Below the pieces are notes generated by a model. It searched no databases. It had not been told where the DNA came from and saw nothing but the letters and a program-made list of their open reading frames with translations. The position numbers and the translations under genes are program-made. Positions 11,051-22,954 of a DNA stretch of 64,000 bases are shown here, one piece after another. This DNA comes from Bryopsis sp. KO-2023 (Eukaryota; Chlorophyta; Ulvophyceae; Bryopsidales; Bryopsidaceae): the NCBI GenBank assembly GCA_030272585.1, contig BSYQ01000001.1:3162001-3226000 (forward strand). Direction: 5' to 3'. Position 1 is the first letter of the stretch. Each line of letters starts with the position of its first letter.

Positions 11051-12766
11051 ACAAAATAAAAAAACCAAAAACAAAAACGAACAAGGGCAAAGAAAAAGAG
11101 AGAGAAACCTTTTGATCTCCTTTAATCTTTTTGGACCAGCCCAAACAGTTCAACAGAGAGAAAAAGCTTTCATTTTTTTTTTTCGCACCACCCGACACCG
11201 TCTGTGCGCGCTCTCGTCCCTTTCTCCATCCGAACAATCGCAGAGGGAAAAAATCGACGCACGCACGCACCACCCGTCCCTTTCTCCATCCGTTCCACAG
11301 ATTCGACCGGCTCGGGAATCGAACCCGCCCGAGCACCCATGCACCGGCCTTTCGCGTCAAGTCCCCTCGGCGTCCTCGGCGTCCTCGGCGTCGGGATACT
11401 TAACGCCGGCTACCGCATCCAGCGATCTTGTTTCCAGACCCCCCAGATCTCTTTTCTTGGCGAAATTGCTCCCCTCCACAGAAAGTCCACAGAAGCAGAT
11501 GCGTGGAAGAGGGAGAAGGGGCGGGGCGGGCGGCAGAGCGATGCCGCGCCGTCCCGCGAGGAGAGGCCCCCCGGCGGGTTCGGGGTCGGCAGCAGCAACA
11601 ACGGCGAGCGGTGAGGGTTTTTTGCTGTGGGAGTGAGGGTGTGAGGGAGGGTGGGACGGAAACGTGCGATGAGGGTGACGCGATCGTGAGACGGGGGGCG
11701 CCAGCGTGGCGTTTCCGAGCGCGTTACCGCGATGATCCCGGAGGGTGATCGCGTGTATGATAACCAAAAACGTCAGGAGGAAAAACGTAATATCTAATCA
11801 ATCAAGCGAGCGCTTCTCACTAATCATGGTCAATCAACTTTCCGATACGTGCGCTCGAATCGATCTCGCCAGGTCCTTGCGTCATGTAGCTCGCTCCTCT
11901 TTCTCGGTGTAAAGAGTCGACGGGAGTTCGAACCCGGCAAGTTCTAAGGACCGACCCCCCGAGTACCTTGCACTCCCGTTTCGACGGCCATAGTGAGCCC
12001 ATTGGAAAAAGGCGAGAGGCTATAATCACCGTGAAACCGGTTAGCCGTCAAAAAGTTTCCGGGCGAATGATCAATTATTGGGGATAGGAAAAGCGGGGTC
12101 CATCCAAACGTCTCGGCCCTTCGGAGGGGCACCCTTGTGGTGTGGTGGTTCGAACCCATCTTGGGATAATTCGCGAACTTGTTTCGTTCTTTGAAAACTT
12201 TTCTTTTGCACGCGTAATATTTCCTTGGTTTCGTGGAAAGGAATGTTTTCTTCACGTGCTTTTTGTTTCCTTATTATATTTTCGACTTCTTTGAGCCTCG
12301 TTCGCTCGATTCAAGCTTTCCGGCGACGTTTGTTATTATCGTTTGAAACTTATGCTTTCTGAAATTTTTCTTAGAAAGGTTCAGAAAAAAAAATTTCGGG
12401 TGTCGAGAGGGTGTTGGGCTCCTTGGCCACCTTTTAACTCGAAAAAAAAATAAGGAAAAATAAAAATAAAATAAAGCCAGAGTGGTCGCGAAATGTGCTT
12501 TTCCGCAAGCTGCTGCGGGGAGGACAGGATCACAATCAACTGCAACGCTTGGTGTCGAAAACTACTGTTTGGAGGAGCCGTGCCCTTCTTCGCTTGGTCG
12601 AAGCGTGGGCTCGCTCCAAAACGCGCCACAGTCTACACGCGGTCGCAGCGAATACGAGCTGAATTTCCTAGACCTGCTCCACCTCACATCAAGATGGGAA
12701 GGATATTCTTCTACAGTACTACAGCTTTTCTTGTGCAGTGCTTTCGAATCGGCGAGGAAACACCCC
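11051..12766. other. GC-richer non-coding stretch with CpG-dense block
   Basis: 11200-11740 is rich in CpG and contains a triplicated CGTCCTCGG at about 11365-11391. An open frame ending near 11636 is Arg/Gly/Ala-rich (it includes MRGRGRRGGAGG) and could be a first exon ending at a GTGAGG donor, but no downstream partner was found. 12480-12766 is unique sequence with a short open frame that runs into element copy A; it resembles no known family. Several GGTTCGAAC-like motifs (about 11922 and 12148) look like pol III B boxes without a foldable tRNA. Confidence 0.4.
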
Positions 12767-13613
12767 GATATATGGGAAGGTGAAGACTTTGAAGAAGATC
12801 ATGAGAGAGGTGAAGGTAAAGAAGGAGCTGGGTGGGACAGACTTGAGGGTGCAAGAAAGGATAGAAAAAGGAAAGAAAAGAAAGAAAAAAAGAAAAGGAA
12901 ATACTTTGGAAGAATACCTCAGCAACATCAAGAGAAAGGCAGGCGGGACAAGCAGGAGGATTGAGGAGCCGAGAGAGAGGTGTGAGTATGACACCCCGTC
13001 AACTGTGGTTTTTCTGGATGAGGATTGCCTTATTTTTCAACCATCATACTTCAAATGTCTTTTTCAACCAGCATTCTGCAAGTTTCTTTTTCAACCATCG
13101 TTTTATTCAACCTGCATTTCAATTCCAATTTCTTCTTCAAGTTGCATATCAACCAACGCATGTTGTCCTCTTTCTCAACTTCAGTTTCAACCCTCAAGGG
13201 CCCTACATCCAATGAGTTTTTTCAATGAACACTTTTATTTGCTTGTGCTTTATTTTCAAGAATGCAGTTTGGGTCATCCTCTGCAGTTTTCAACCAGTTT
13301 TAAGTTCATTCTGTAACGCATGATTCACCTTCAAGTCATCAGGTGTATTCTAAGTTCTCAAGTATTTATGGGCATTGGAATGGCCAGCAGATTCCTCAAC
13401 CAGAGGGACCTTTCAACTTCTTTCAACTTGCATTGGAGCAATCGTTTCAGGTTTCCAAGGACTTCTGGAATCCGCAGCATGCATTCCAAGAGGAGAAATA
13501 TTCGAAAAGAACATCTGGGGAAGGGGGGCATTCAAGTAAGCTCTGAATATCTCTGGAATGAAACTTTCTGACAAGGTTCAAAATGCTTTGAATTCAATGA
13601 GTCAATATATATC

Positions 13614-14690
13614 TTGGCAACTGCAGGAGTTTTTAATCTGGACAAAAAGATAATCGATGGATTGTCTTCCTATATCCGATCACTTTCAACTGAGTCAACA
13701 TCAGAATCAAAATGTACCCAAAGAGAGCTCTGCGACTTTCGTTACACAGTCCTCCCAAGAAAAGCATCTTGCTGTTTTCAAAACATTCTCCTGAATGACA
13801 GGGAGGTCAAGTTGGCATTGAAAGAAGAGTTGTTTCAAAGGACTGTGGGCTTGTGACACCATAGGTCAAAATCCAAAGGAGTCGAGGTTACTACATCCAA
13901 CAGAGGTCCGTGCATGTTCAATGAAATACGATTCTCTCATTCAAAGCTAACGTGTCTTGCAGAGGTGAGGTTTTCTTTCAACCGGCATTTGGAATGTTGG
14001 CTGCTTCAAGTGCTGCTTTTGTTATTTCCCATGATAAAAGAGGGAAGCTCCATCTTTCTTTGATGATACTTATGAAGGTGGCAGAGGATCCAAGTGGAAA
14101 AATCATCTTCAGAAACAGTATGTTCTCAGCTCAACCGGTATGCATTCCTGATGTGATGTCCAATTCTCACAACATGCTCTTATCTACCACAAAACAGAGA
14201 TGTGCAGTCCGAGTGTTATTCTCTCTCGCTCAATTGCAACATGGCAGGGTGGACTATGTGATGGTTATCATCTGCCGGCCTCTCCTCAAGCCAGTGTTCA
14301 TATTGGGGACAAATACATGGTTCGACTCCATGCTGGTTTTTCAATCAAACACCCAAGATCAAGGCAACAGCATAGAGAACCACAAAACTCTTATGGCGCT
14401 GGTTTGGTTTTCATCAATACACTTCATTTTTCAGCTTTTCCTGTAAGAGCAATATTTGCATTCAATATGTAGTGATACAGTGGTGAGCAGATGTTATTTG
14501 ATGTTTCCAGTGCAAAGTGTCCAGTAGTTTGTGGATGAAACATGGGCAGAACGGCGATCACTGGCTGGATTGAGTAGGATGAGCAAACCCCTTGTTTCTG
14601 GAGGGTCATCAATGGAGGAGATTTCCTCACTAGCACTGTTTTTCTGCATGGTTGGGATCATGGTGTATCACAGCAGTTTGACTGACTGAC
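13614..14690 (+). pseudogene. Second cargo gene of the element family, copy A (unknown product)
   Basis: Open segments conserved with copies B and C include KKIIDGLSSYIRSLSTES, PSGKIIFRNSMFSAQ and, near the end, ERRSLAGLSRMSKPL followed by a hydrophobic stretch SLALFFCMVGIMV and a stop. Copies B and C also carry good donors such as GTGAGG between the segments, so the gene is probably spliced. In copy A a one-base change after FQNILLNDRE moves the frame to an early stop compared with C, and a small deletion removes part of the KPVCIPEVV segment. I do not recognise the family; the end looks like a C-terminal membrane anchor. Confidence 0.4.
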
Positions 14691-14839
14691 TGGCCTCGAG
14701 TGAAAGTGTCGATGCATTATCTTTGTTGGGTTGGTGAACAGGAATTTATCTTTCGAGATGTGAATTAGACCTTTTGCCCTGCCCAACAATTTCTTGACTT
14801 CGGTGATTCGAAAAATGTGTATTGATGTTGGTGATTTTT

Positions 14840-15100
14840 GTTGCCTTTTCAGGGACTGTGATAGATTGAGGGTTTAGGGATAACTGGAATCCATCCATTT
14901 CAGTTCAGTTCCCTTTTCACTTTCTTTGAACGTATCGGTTGCTTACTTTGAAGTTTGCTGTGTCCAAAATGCAGTACCACACACGTTATGACTTGCATGA
15001 GCTCTGCAAAGATCAAGATGTCGGTAGGAAGCATGTCAGAGGATTTTCATGATCTTAAAAATAGGGGTCAATGTGTGGGAGCTTAGACCACACAGAGCGG
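14840..15100 (-). repeat. Right terminal inverted repeat of copy A (type 1)
   Basis: Read on the reverse strand this region matches about 54390-54655 at the left end of copy C. Shared stretches include GACATGCTTCCTACCGACA, CAAGTCATAACGTG and CCAGTTATCCCTAAACCCTC. Similarity is interrupted by indels. The outer limit is unclear. Confidence 0.7.
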
Positions 15101-15395
15101 ATTTGAAAACCATGGAACAGGGGTAGTTCATATGTCGGAATTGAGGCTGCCACTTCAGAGTCCCTCCATAACCACAAACAAGGCCTCTGGGAGTCATGAC
15201 AACAGTCACTGGTGGGACATCTTGAATTTCCCCCTTGGAATTCTCAATTTTTGGACCTTTCTATCTATTAGCAAAGATGACTTCAGGCCACAGGGAAAAG
15301 ATGAAACAAAACATTGAACAAAAACCTATTTGTTTTGCGCTATTACTAATCTGCTATGTATTGCGTTCGTTGACGACACTCTACAAGGAATCCAT

Positions 15396-18300
15396 CTATT
15401 TCTTCCCAAAAAATGACATTATGGAGCGTTGGCTGCCGGATTTGACCTGTACCAGGGACGACACAAAATATTATCGAATTTCAAAAAATCGTTTGTTCAT
15501 GTTACCCACAAAACTGGTTGATTTTCCATTTGCAGCTTTGGGCAACACATCAGAACTCATCAAAAAGGCACTGCCAGAAGACATGTCGATCAAGATACTT
15601 GGACGGGAAAATACCTTTCCACCTCGCTGTCGTTTGGCTGCAGGTTCCGATTCCTGGGTTTTCGATTTCCTTTTCGCGGTTTGGGTGTTTGATGGGGTTG
15701 ATTGGACCACACTTTCAGCTTCAACATCTACAAAAACAGCAATCAATCACTTTGCCATATGCATTTGTATATATATAAATATATTGAAGTTTTGCAACTG
15801 AAATCAGTTTCGCAATGAGAAGGGAATCTCCATTTCCCCTGAAGCTCAAAGCCAATGTATGGCAGCTTTCTGAGGCGAAACAGTGTGGCTCAGCTAACCT
15901 TGGACGACCTCCTCCCACACTTCCTCGGTCGCTTCGCATCCATCGTCATCATAATACACTTTCACCACCTTTTTTCTTGTGATTATCTTGCCACTCGTGG
16001 TCGGAGCACTCGCCTCCATGTTCGGCACGTTCATTTCCTGCTGTATTGAGAAAACAAATGACTTTAGGAGGAGCTCAAGATCGGTGCACGTATGACAGGC
16101 AGGCAAGCCCTCCATTGTCCATCCACATCCACTATTCCAGGGATTGATAAAAAACATGTCGCACACATGGATGAAAACCCTGATCACGCAGCTTCAGAAA
16201 CTTCAAAGCAAACCAACATTCCACATTCAACTGTTAATTTATTTGCCTGTCGATTTTCTTCTGCGGAGGCCTCCTTCCCATCCTGATCGCTTCTGTTTTC
16301 CTGCTGTGTTAGGGATATGCTCCCGACTCTCTGGGTTAAGCAAAAGTCCTGTCCGTTATTCTCATCCAGCAACCTGCATAGAACGCCAACATCAGAATAC
16401 AGCAAGATGAAATGAAACCCCTAAAAGACATAAAATCTGGATTGCTCCAGTAGTCAACACCCTCAAAAATCTAGGCAACTTGTTTTGTCGGCACTCACAT
16501 GGGGTGATGTTGAACATCATTCCCTCGGAACCGATGGAATGATGGCAGTTTCTTATCGCATCCATCGGCCTCGACGGTTTAAATTAAGGAAAAAGCGAAA
16601 ACTTTTCGTTTCCATCATATGCAATAGTTACTTTATTTTTCCTTTACCTTCTGCAATTATTACTTTTTCTTTTCCTTTTTTTTTAGAGCATGAATCATGA
16701 GGGCACCAGACCTGGGTGGCTCTGGCTTGTCTGCCTCATCCTCGTCCAGCTGCATTCGATTCGATCGGCCCAAATTTGCTGAGCTTCGCTGCTGGAACAC
16801 GATATCGTCTTCGTCACTGTCCTGCATGCTGTCATGAGCCTAGTCCATGACCAAACAAAACATAAGGTTAGAAAAAAATGGAAGAAGAATTCCCAAATCG
16901 ATAGGGTTCCAGCCAGGGGGGTCCACGTGACGTGATGCTCAACTTCACGATGGAGGGAATCTATCCCATAATTTTTTTTCGATAATTTCTATTGTTAAAC
17001 CTTTGTTTTTTCTAGGTCCTTATGGAGAAATTTCCTCACAATCCGGTTTCGACCTGCCCTATATGGTCCCCATGTTCGATAAGTATGGAAGGATGAGGGC
17101 TGCCTACATTTTTCAATGCGTCTTCGGCATCCACCATCACAGAGTTCTTTTCCTCCATGGGTGGCGATGGTGGTGGGTCCTCTTGCTTACTGCTCTTTCT
17201 CCCCACGTTTTTAGAAAACGCCTCCTTGATGTTCGATTTTCCACGCTTCTTTTTGGACTTGGAGCTGACAGGAGGGGCTTTCTTGACGGCATCTGGGAAG
17301 CAAACCAAGGGGCTATCGATCCATATGCACAGATATGGCAGGGTTGCTTATGGTTGAATCGAAAACAATCATAAAAAAGACAAGGTTTGAACATCTGACA
17401 AGAAGCATTATTTGTTTAATTTAAACAGGAGTGTTTACTTTTGAACAGGAGGGATGAAAAGTCTCACCAGGTTTGGATGCTTCTGGCTTAGCGACAGTTT
17501 CCTCAACAGGAGCTGGGGGGCTGATGCTGACGAGTTTCGGTTTGACGATTCGACCGACCCCATCGAAGGAAATCCCTCCGCACGTATTGTTGGATAGACA
17601 CCTGACTTGCTCGGAATCGTCGCCTTGCATCATTCTCTTGTACAGTTCGCTCGTTTGCTCATGATTGACCGCCCAAATGTCCACCAGTGTTTGAGTTTTC
17701 TGTTTCGGTGCCACACTGTATGCAACACAGGAAGGTTGGGCGTTTGGGTTTCTGCAATTGCTATTTTTCGATACAGATGGAGGCTTCCAATTTCATCCTG
17801 AAAGGCCCAACAATGATTTATTTTTTTTGGGGGGGGGAATCAAGCAGCATGATTCAAACATGCGCTGTTAAGAGTGTCATTGGGCTGCCCTTCAAACTCA
17901 AGCCCCGTTTGTTTAACAAGCATGGAAAAAAAAGGAATTAAAACTGTACCTGTAGACATGCAATGATGTAATCGGTTCAAGCAGCTTCTTCCTCACTGGC
18001 ATTCAAAGAAACTCGAAAGTTAAAATTTACAGAAAGAAAGAAAAAAACGAAAACCCAAAATTAAACACAGGACTGCAACTTATTGCAGCTAGCAAACCAA
18101 CTGATGATCGTATCCTACCTTCTAAATCGGCATGTGGAACCAGTTGAAAGACATGTGATTTTGAGTCCTGTCCATTGAAAACACATATCCACCCCCATCA
18201 AATAAATTCCTTGCAAACTTGCAATCTGCTCTGCTGTTGAAATGAAAAGAAGGCACGCCCCCCTACACCCACCTTTGTCCAGCCTCCCAGAAGATACACA

Positions 18301-18694
18301 GCGGTAACCCTTTCAGCGTGCTTTGAGATGAAATCAAACAGGACCCTGTTCAGAAGGACGCACCAGTGTTTTTTTTAGTCGCTCCATGTGGCAAAAGTCG
18401 TCACGACAGAACGGACGAAAACAGGCTCGCGCTGCAAACGCACCTTTTCGCGAAATCCGCGTCGACACAGTATTTCCTGGATAACCACTTGTACGTCACA
18501 ACCTGCAGTCAAGATGCAGGACCTCACGTGTCGAAATTGCATTGTACCGACGACTTTCCAACCGAGCATCACAACTGCCGCATAGAGCCACGATTTCATT
18601 CGATAGTGAAGGGAAGACGTACCAGAAGCTCTTCCCCCACGTGCGCCTCGACGTGCTTGATGAGTTCTTGAGACGTGACTGTTGCAGAGGACAT
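15396..18694 (-). CDS. POLD3: DNA polymerase delta subunit 3 (POLD3/Cdc27), 12 exons, complete
   Basis: Exons (reverse strand): 18694-18623, 18502-18444, 18345-18273, 18167-18119, 17995-17950, 17715-17468, 17292-17108, 16839-16712, 16373-16247, 16040-15899, 15727-15615 and 15446-15396. All phases agree, giving about 430 residues (human has 466). POLD3 is the non-catalytic subunit that links polymerase delta to PCNA in the nucleus. The N-terminal winged-helix region shows VVTYKWLSRKYCVD, VLFDFISKHAERVTAVYLLG and ITSLHVYS. The middle is Lys-, Ser- and Pro-rich. The conserved late motif VVKVYYDDDGCEATEEV is followed by a last 17-codon exon carrying a PCNA-interacting box, QRSIMSFFGKK. The intron after 16247 has a GC donor. 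If the last intron is missed, the frame reads on to a false C-terminus without the PIP box. Confidence 0.93.
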
Positions 18695-18932
18695 CTTCAC
18701 CAAAGCCAACGGCTCGTTTTCAAGGTTGATATATCCTTCCAATATACTGACACGCTTCGGATACTCAAAGACGCCCCCCCAAAAACGACCTGGCTGTTTC
18801 CACCTCAGCCCACAACGAACACAAGACAAGCCTGTAGCGCTCTCGATCAACCGTTCACTTCCACCAAATCACACGTTCGCGTTTCTGGCGCATCACCGCC
18901 AGATGGTCGTTAATCCACCATCAACATACAAC
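18695..18932. promoter_or_regulatory. Divergent promoter region between POLD3 and the aldo/keto reductase
   Basis: Only 238 bp separate the two start codons, so both genes must start transcription within or close to this segment. It includes a run of seven C at about 18774 and a GGCGC motif at about 18888. No TATA box is obvious. An alternative in-frame ATG for the reductase lies at 18903. Confidence 0.5.
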
Positions 18933-21222
18933 ATGCAACGACATCCTGCCATAGCCCTCGTCACAACAGTGGGCTTAGATGGCCTCTATCACAAACAGCC
19001 CAGGAAGCACCGATTCCAGCAAGATTTTTGTGTCATGCAAACAACAAGGGGCCCTCTCAAGCTTCAGGCACATGCAAAGAACTCGAGATGTGTGCGATGT
19101 CCAATCGCTGCATCAAGAATAGGAAAGAGCGGTTTGGAGGTCTCCAAAGTTGCTTTGGGCAAGTCACATGCATCCATCATTTCAAACAGGAAATTCCTGC
19201 TACCGACCACATCAAATTTTCTATTCTTTTTTGAAAATATCCAATTCATCCAGGCAATTCTTGCTGCCCGTTCGTGTAGGGACAATGTTGTTTGGAGAGA
19301 TGATGGATTTTGAAGGCGCATATGAGCTTTTGGATCTTGCCTTCGATTCTGGCATCAATTTTTTTGACACGGCCGAAATGTATCCTGTCCCCCAGCGCTC
19401 TGAAACGCAAGGAAAATCCGAAGAATTCCTTGGAAAGTGGATGGCCACCAAGAAACGGTCCGTTGCTGAAGACGATATTCTCCTTGTTGAAACTCGAGAA
19501 CTCGGGTTGGACACTATTTTTCAACAATTTGCGAAATTCTTGCCCTGCAAAGGCATCGATGTGTCAGAATGTGTCGTGGCGACTGATTGGAATTCAGCTC
19601 TGGATTTTTTATAGGGATGAGGTAGTTGTCAGCACCAAGGTTTGTGGGCCCTCTGGACAGATGTCTTGGATAAGAGGGGGGCCTCATTCTCTGGACAGGA
19701 AAAACATCAAGGAGGCTGTGGAAGGCAGCTTGAGGCGACTGGGGACGGACCACATTGACATTCTGCATTTGCATTGGCCTGACAGGTGTAAAACCTTAAT
19801 ATTTGCTCATTCAATCGCTTGATGATTCCTTTTTTTTGTGAGAAACAAGGGAGCGCTCTTACTGTCGTGGCCTGTCTCCTGATGCAGATATGTGCCAATG
19901 TTTGGAGAGGTTGAGTATGATCCATCCAGGGCGTACCAGGTGGGTGTGGGCAAACACACGGACCTAGCCTCTTTGATCCAATGGGATTCGTTGCTGACAT
20001 TTAGCCTATTAACGAGGCGTCTTTATGGATTTTCTGAATGGGGGTCTGATGAGGTACATGTTTTTTGTCAGTCTATCCCGATAAGAGAGCAACTGGATGC
20101 GTTGGGGGAATGCGTAAATGAAGGAAAGGTGCGGCATGCTGGACTCAGCAACGAGACAGCGTGGGGCCTCATGAAGTTTTGTTCAGAAGGTGAATCTGGC
20201 CTTTGAGCAACAGCTGGTGGCGCATTGCCCCAAATCCTCCTTTAGAGCAAGGTGCTTCCAAGTTCAATGTATCTAAGGTCCTTTTCGATCGGTATAGCTG
20301 AGAGGGTTCCATCTCGTCCCCGCCCGATTGCTTTGCAAAATGCTTACAAGTAGGTGTCTTGGGCCAAGCTGAGGCTGCTTGTCGAACCGATTGGACAGTC
20401 TTATTGCAATGATATTTTTTGTTGGTGTGGTGGACACAGCCTCCTGGATCGTGTGCTCGACATGAGTCTGGCGGAATGCTGCCATTTGGAAGGGATTGGG
20501 GTTTTGGCCTACAGTCCCCTTGCCATGGGGCTTCTAACGGTGAGTGAATTTCGATAGAGCTGCAGTGAAAGAGCATCTTGTGTTTGCTTGCAACATTACC
20601 CTTCCAATCGAGTGGGAAATCAGATCACTCTACAAGAAACCAACAACATTCATTGTTATTTTTCGGAATGTTTGCATGGAAGGGGAAGTATCTGAGGGAA
20701 GATGGTGGGCCCCCTGAAGCTCGGTTGAACAAGTACAAGAATCGCTATGCTGAGGCAGAGTCTCGATATGGACCGAAGCCCAATGTCACAGAAGCGATTA
20801 AAGCTTACAGCGACCTAGCCAGCCACTGGGAGATGAGCCTGCTGGAGCTTGCCACCAGGTTTGCATATAATGGAAGATTCCTTTCAAAATCCAGCTCGAA
20901 GTGAAACATACTCTTTGCTATGACAGTCGGAATCCTGGTAAAAGGAGAAAATCATCAAATGTCTTTTACATAAATAGATAGAAAAAAATGTTGAGGCCAC
21001 CCAAAAAACTAAAAAGCGTTGAAACAATCAAACGCTGTTCCCTACATCTTCTATTGCAGATTTGTTTCAAATCGAAGCCTGATTTCCAGCATTATTTTTG
21101 GGGCATCAAACTCTGGTCAACTCCGGGAGATCCTAGCCGCAGCCAGCAAACCTCCTCTGCCCCAGGAATTGGCTCATGAAATTGATACAATTCACCAAAA
21201 ATATCCAAACCCAACACCATAG
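18933..21222 (+). CDS. Tas-type aldo/keto reductase, 9 exons, probably organelle-targeted
   Basis: Exons: 18933-19158, 19280-19457, 19615-19785, 19888-19939, 20072-20189, 20298-20349, 20440-20539, 20683-20858 and 21060-21222. All phases agree, giving about 411 residues. AKRs reduce carbonyls with NADPH in a TIM barrel. Visible family features are GINFFDTAEMYP with the catalytic Asp and Tyr, VVVSTKVCGP with the Lys, ILHLHWPDRYVPMFGEVEYD with the active-site His, ARAYQ-type loop context, GLSNETAWG, GIGVLAYSPLAMGLLTGKY and the C-terminal cofactor segment IIFGASNSGQLREIL. The HWPDRxVPxFG signature is that of the Tas subgroup. The leader before SRIGKSGLEVSKVALG is basic and poor in acidic residues, like a plastid or mitochondrial transit peptide. 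Intron 1 begins with GC (GCAAGT). Start codons at 18903 and 19035 are alternatives. Confidence 0.93.
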
Positions 21223-21364
21223 TGGGTCTAAGGAGCACGAGTGAAATGGACATATAATCATACTTTCAAACTTCCTCCTGTAAGATTGAATTAGAGCCTC
21301 ATTTAAACCCAGGGGGGCGAGGATATTGTTCAGTATGTTCTTAGCCTTGCTCCAGAAAAACATG

Positions 21365-22255
21365 TCACCGTTTGAAAATGCCGAGGTCCACGAGGGTATT
21401 GTACAGCTCCTCTGATGGACTGGCAGCAGCTTCCCCTTCGCTGGGCCCTGCCATTTCGGAGTCCACATACTGGGGCGGTTCACCAGCCAAAGCGCTCTTG
21501 TAGAATCCCTTCATTTCTTCCGGCTGCATGTAGTGCTGGACCAGCGTGTTGGATCTGAACAAAGGCAAAGGTCGATAGGGTCTCACCCTCGGTTCATGAA
21601 CCGGCTCCACAGCCTCGTTCAGAATACACATTTCTCGGCCGCACAGGTGAATGCCAAAAGGAGGGTCCATTACTCGATAATCTGGCAGATTCGCATTCAC
21701 CAAAGCCTCCACCAAATCCCTCGACAATACGAATCCGCAGCCAGACGCGAAGGGAGGGTAATGATCCAAGGGGTATTGCTCCATGGGCATGTAGCTCTTG
21801 TTGCTGGGGTTTCTTATGGGGGCAGTTTGCAGACCTTCTGGAGTCAAATTCCAAAAGCACCCCCAGTAGAATCGCTCCTTAGGCCACCCTTCCAGGAGAC
21901 CCATGATAAGATCCAAACGGAGGAACGAATCGTCATCGGCATGCATGAAGTACTGGAAGGTGGAATTCGCTAGCGCCCACCCAAGAAATCCCAGCACTTT
22001 CCTCCACAACTTGTCGTATCCCTCCGCTACATCCAACAATACCAGATCCCCCTCCTCCTCAGCCTCCGCGACCAGCTCGGGCTCCCTATTCGAAGCGATG
22101 AATCGCAAGTCCAGACGATCTCGCAGTTCGGGAGGGAGAGGGGATTCATCGTCGTGTTTGTAGCGGAACCAAGTGTTGCGCAATGCGCGACGGCGGCATA
22201 ACTTGTCCACGCCTGTCGAAATCCCCACCAGCAGATCGATGGTTGGCTCCTCCAT
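21365..22255 (-). CDS. GT31-family beta-1,3-glycosyltransferase, single exon
   Basis: One uninterrupted frame of 296 residues. GT31 enzymes transfer galactose or N-acetylglucosamine in the Golgi using a metal-bound nucleotide sugar. Seen here are the entry motif LLVGISTGVDKLCRRRALR followed by NTW, the metal-binding DDD in YFMHADDDSFLRLD, a Trp-rich stretch RFYWGCFW, YPPFASGCGFVLSRDLV and an EDV-like position replaced by MDPPFGIHLCG. The usual N-terminal membrane anchor is absent: the frame is closed by a stop shortly upstream of the first ATG. Either an upstream exon was missed or the protein is soluble. Its 3' end faces the 3' end of the aldo/keto reductase, about 140 bp away. Confidence 0.8.
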   Translation of the reverse strand: MEEPTIDLLVGISTGVDKLCRRRALRNTWFRYKHDDESPLPPELRDRLDLRFIASNREPELVAEAEEEGDLVLLDVAEGYDKLWRKVLGFLGWALANSTFQYFMHADDDSFLRLDLIMGLLEGWPKERFYWGCFWNLTPEGLQTAPIRNPSNKSYMPMEQYPLDHYPPFASGCGFVLSRDLVEALVNANLPDYRVMDPPFGIHLCGREMCILNEAVEPVHEPRVRPYRPLPLFRSNTLVQHYMQPEEMKGFYKSALAGEPPQYVDSEMAGPSEGEAAASPSEELYNTLVDLGIFKR

Positions 22256-22954
22256 TCGAAGGCGCTTGCGTGAGCAGAATGGACGATGAAGTCGTCAAGT
22301 GGTGGTTGGATTCGTGTGCGTGGGTGGAAGGGGCTGACTGTTGATCTTGCTGACGGCGCATTTGTCCCAGAGAAGTTAGTTTTTTATGTTTCTGTGAGCA
22401 ACAGGATGGATGCAGGTTGGTTTTCTGTTCCAACTGCAGAAACCAGTGTTTCATAATGAACACATGTTTTCTCCTTCTTTCCCAACGAACGAGTGTGGAT
22501 CCTCTTATATTTGGTACATTATGTATTATATTAATAGTCACCGAAAACGGAAGGAAACAAAACCATTTTCGACAGGCAGGTCAGAATCATACACAGAAGA
22601 CAAGTGGTGGCATTGTCTGCTGCTTACTGTGCATTGCGGAGAATGTATGTTCCCAGACCCCACATGGACTTGCACAGAACACAACACATCAAAGAATTTT
22701 CATCAACCACTGCAGCTTTGGTTTGAATGGATCAAATACAAATCAATGAAAATCTCAAGCCCATCAATCCCCAGTCCAAAAATACAGAAATAAAAATCAG
22801 TCTCCTCAGTGTCAAACTTTTCTTTTTTGTTATCCATCCCGCTCTATAAATCACTCACAGTGCCGCCCACAAAGAATAAATACATTTTCTTCCCAACCCC
22901 TATGTCTCTCTCTCTCTTTCTTTGGCAAAAAGAAAATTAATTCAATTCAGTTTT
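22256..22954. other. Spacer between GLDC 3' end and the GT31 gene
   Basis: There is a CT microsatellite at about 22908-22921. No exon with family resemblance was seen on either strand. It should contain the 3' UTR of GLDC and the 5' region of the GT31 gene. Confidence 0.5.

Larger units (their letters stand above)
12767..15100 (+). mobile_element. Element copy A: 5'-truncated member of the long-TIR family
   Basis: From 12767 the sequence matches the interior of copies B (reverse strand) and C. It includes the Lys/Glu-rich tail of the coiled-coil gene region, the block of repeated TTTTTCAACCA motifs, and the exons of the second cargo gene, up to about 14840. The first part of the core (membrane anchor and coiled coil) is absent. 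The right end, about 14840-15100, is the reverse complement of the left end of copy C, for example around GGGTTTAGGGATAACTGG at about 14878. The right TIR is therefore kept and the left end is lost. Confidence 0.75.

Noticed and set aside
11270-12170. Several GTTCGAAC/GGTTCGATTCCC motifs resembling tRNA or SINE B boxes
   Set aside because: None folds into a cloverleaf by eye and no paired A box or poly-T end was found consistently.
12482-12964. 160-residue open frame crossing the left border of copy A
   Set aside because: It fuses unique sequence to the Lys-rich tail of the element by chance; no conservation supports it as one gene.
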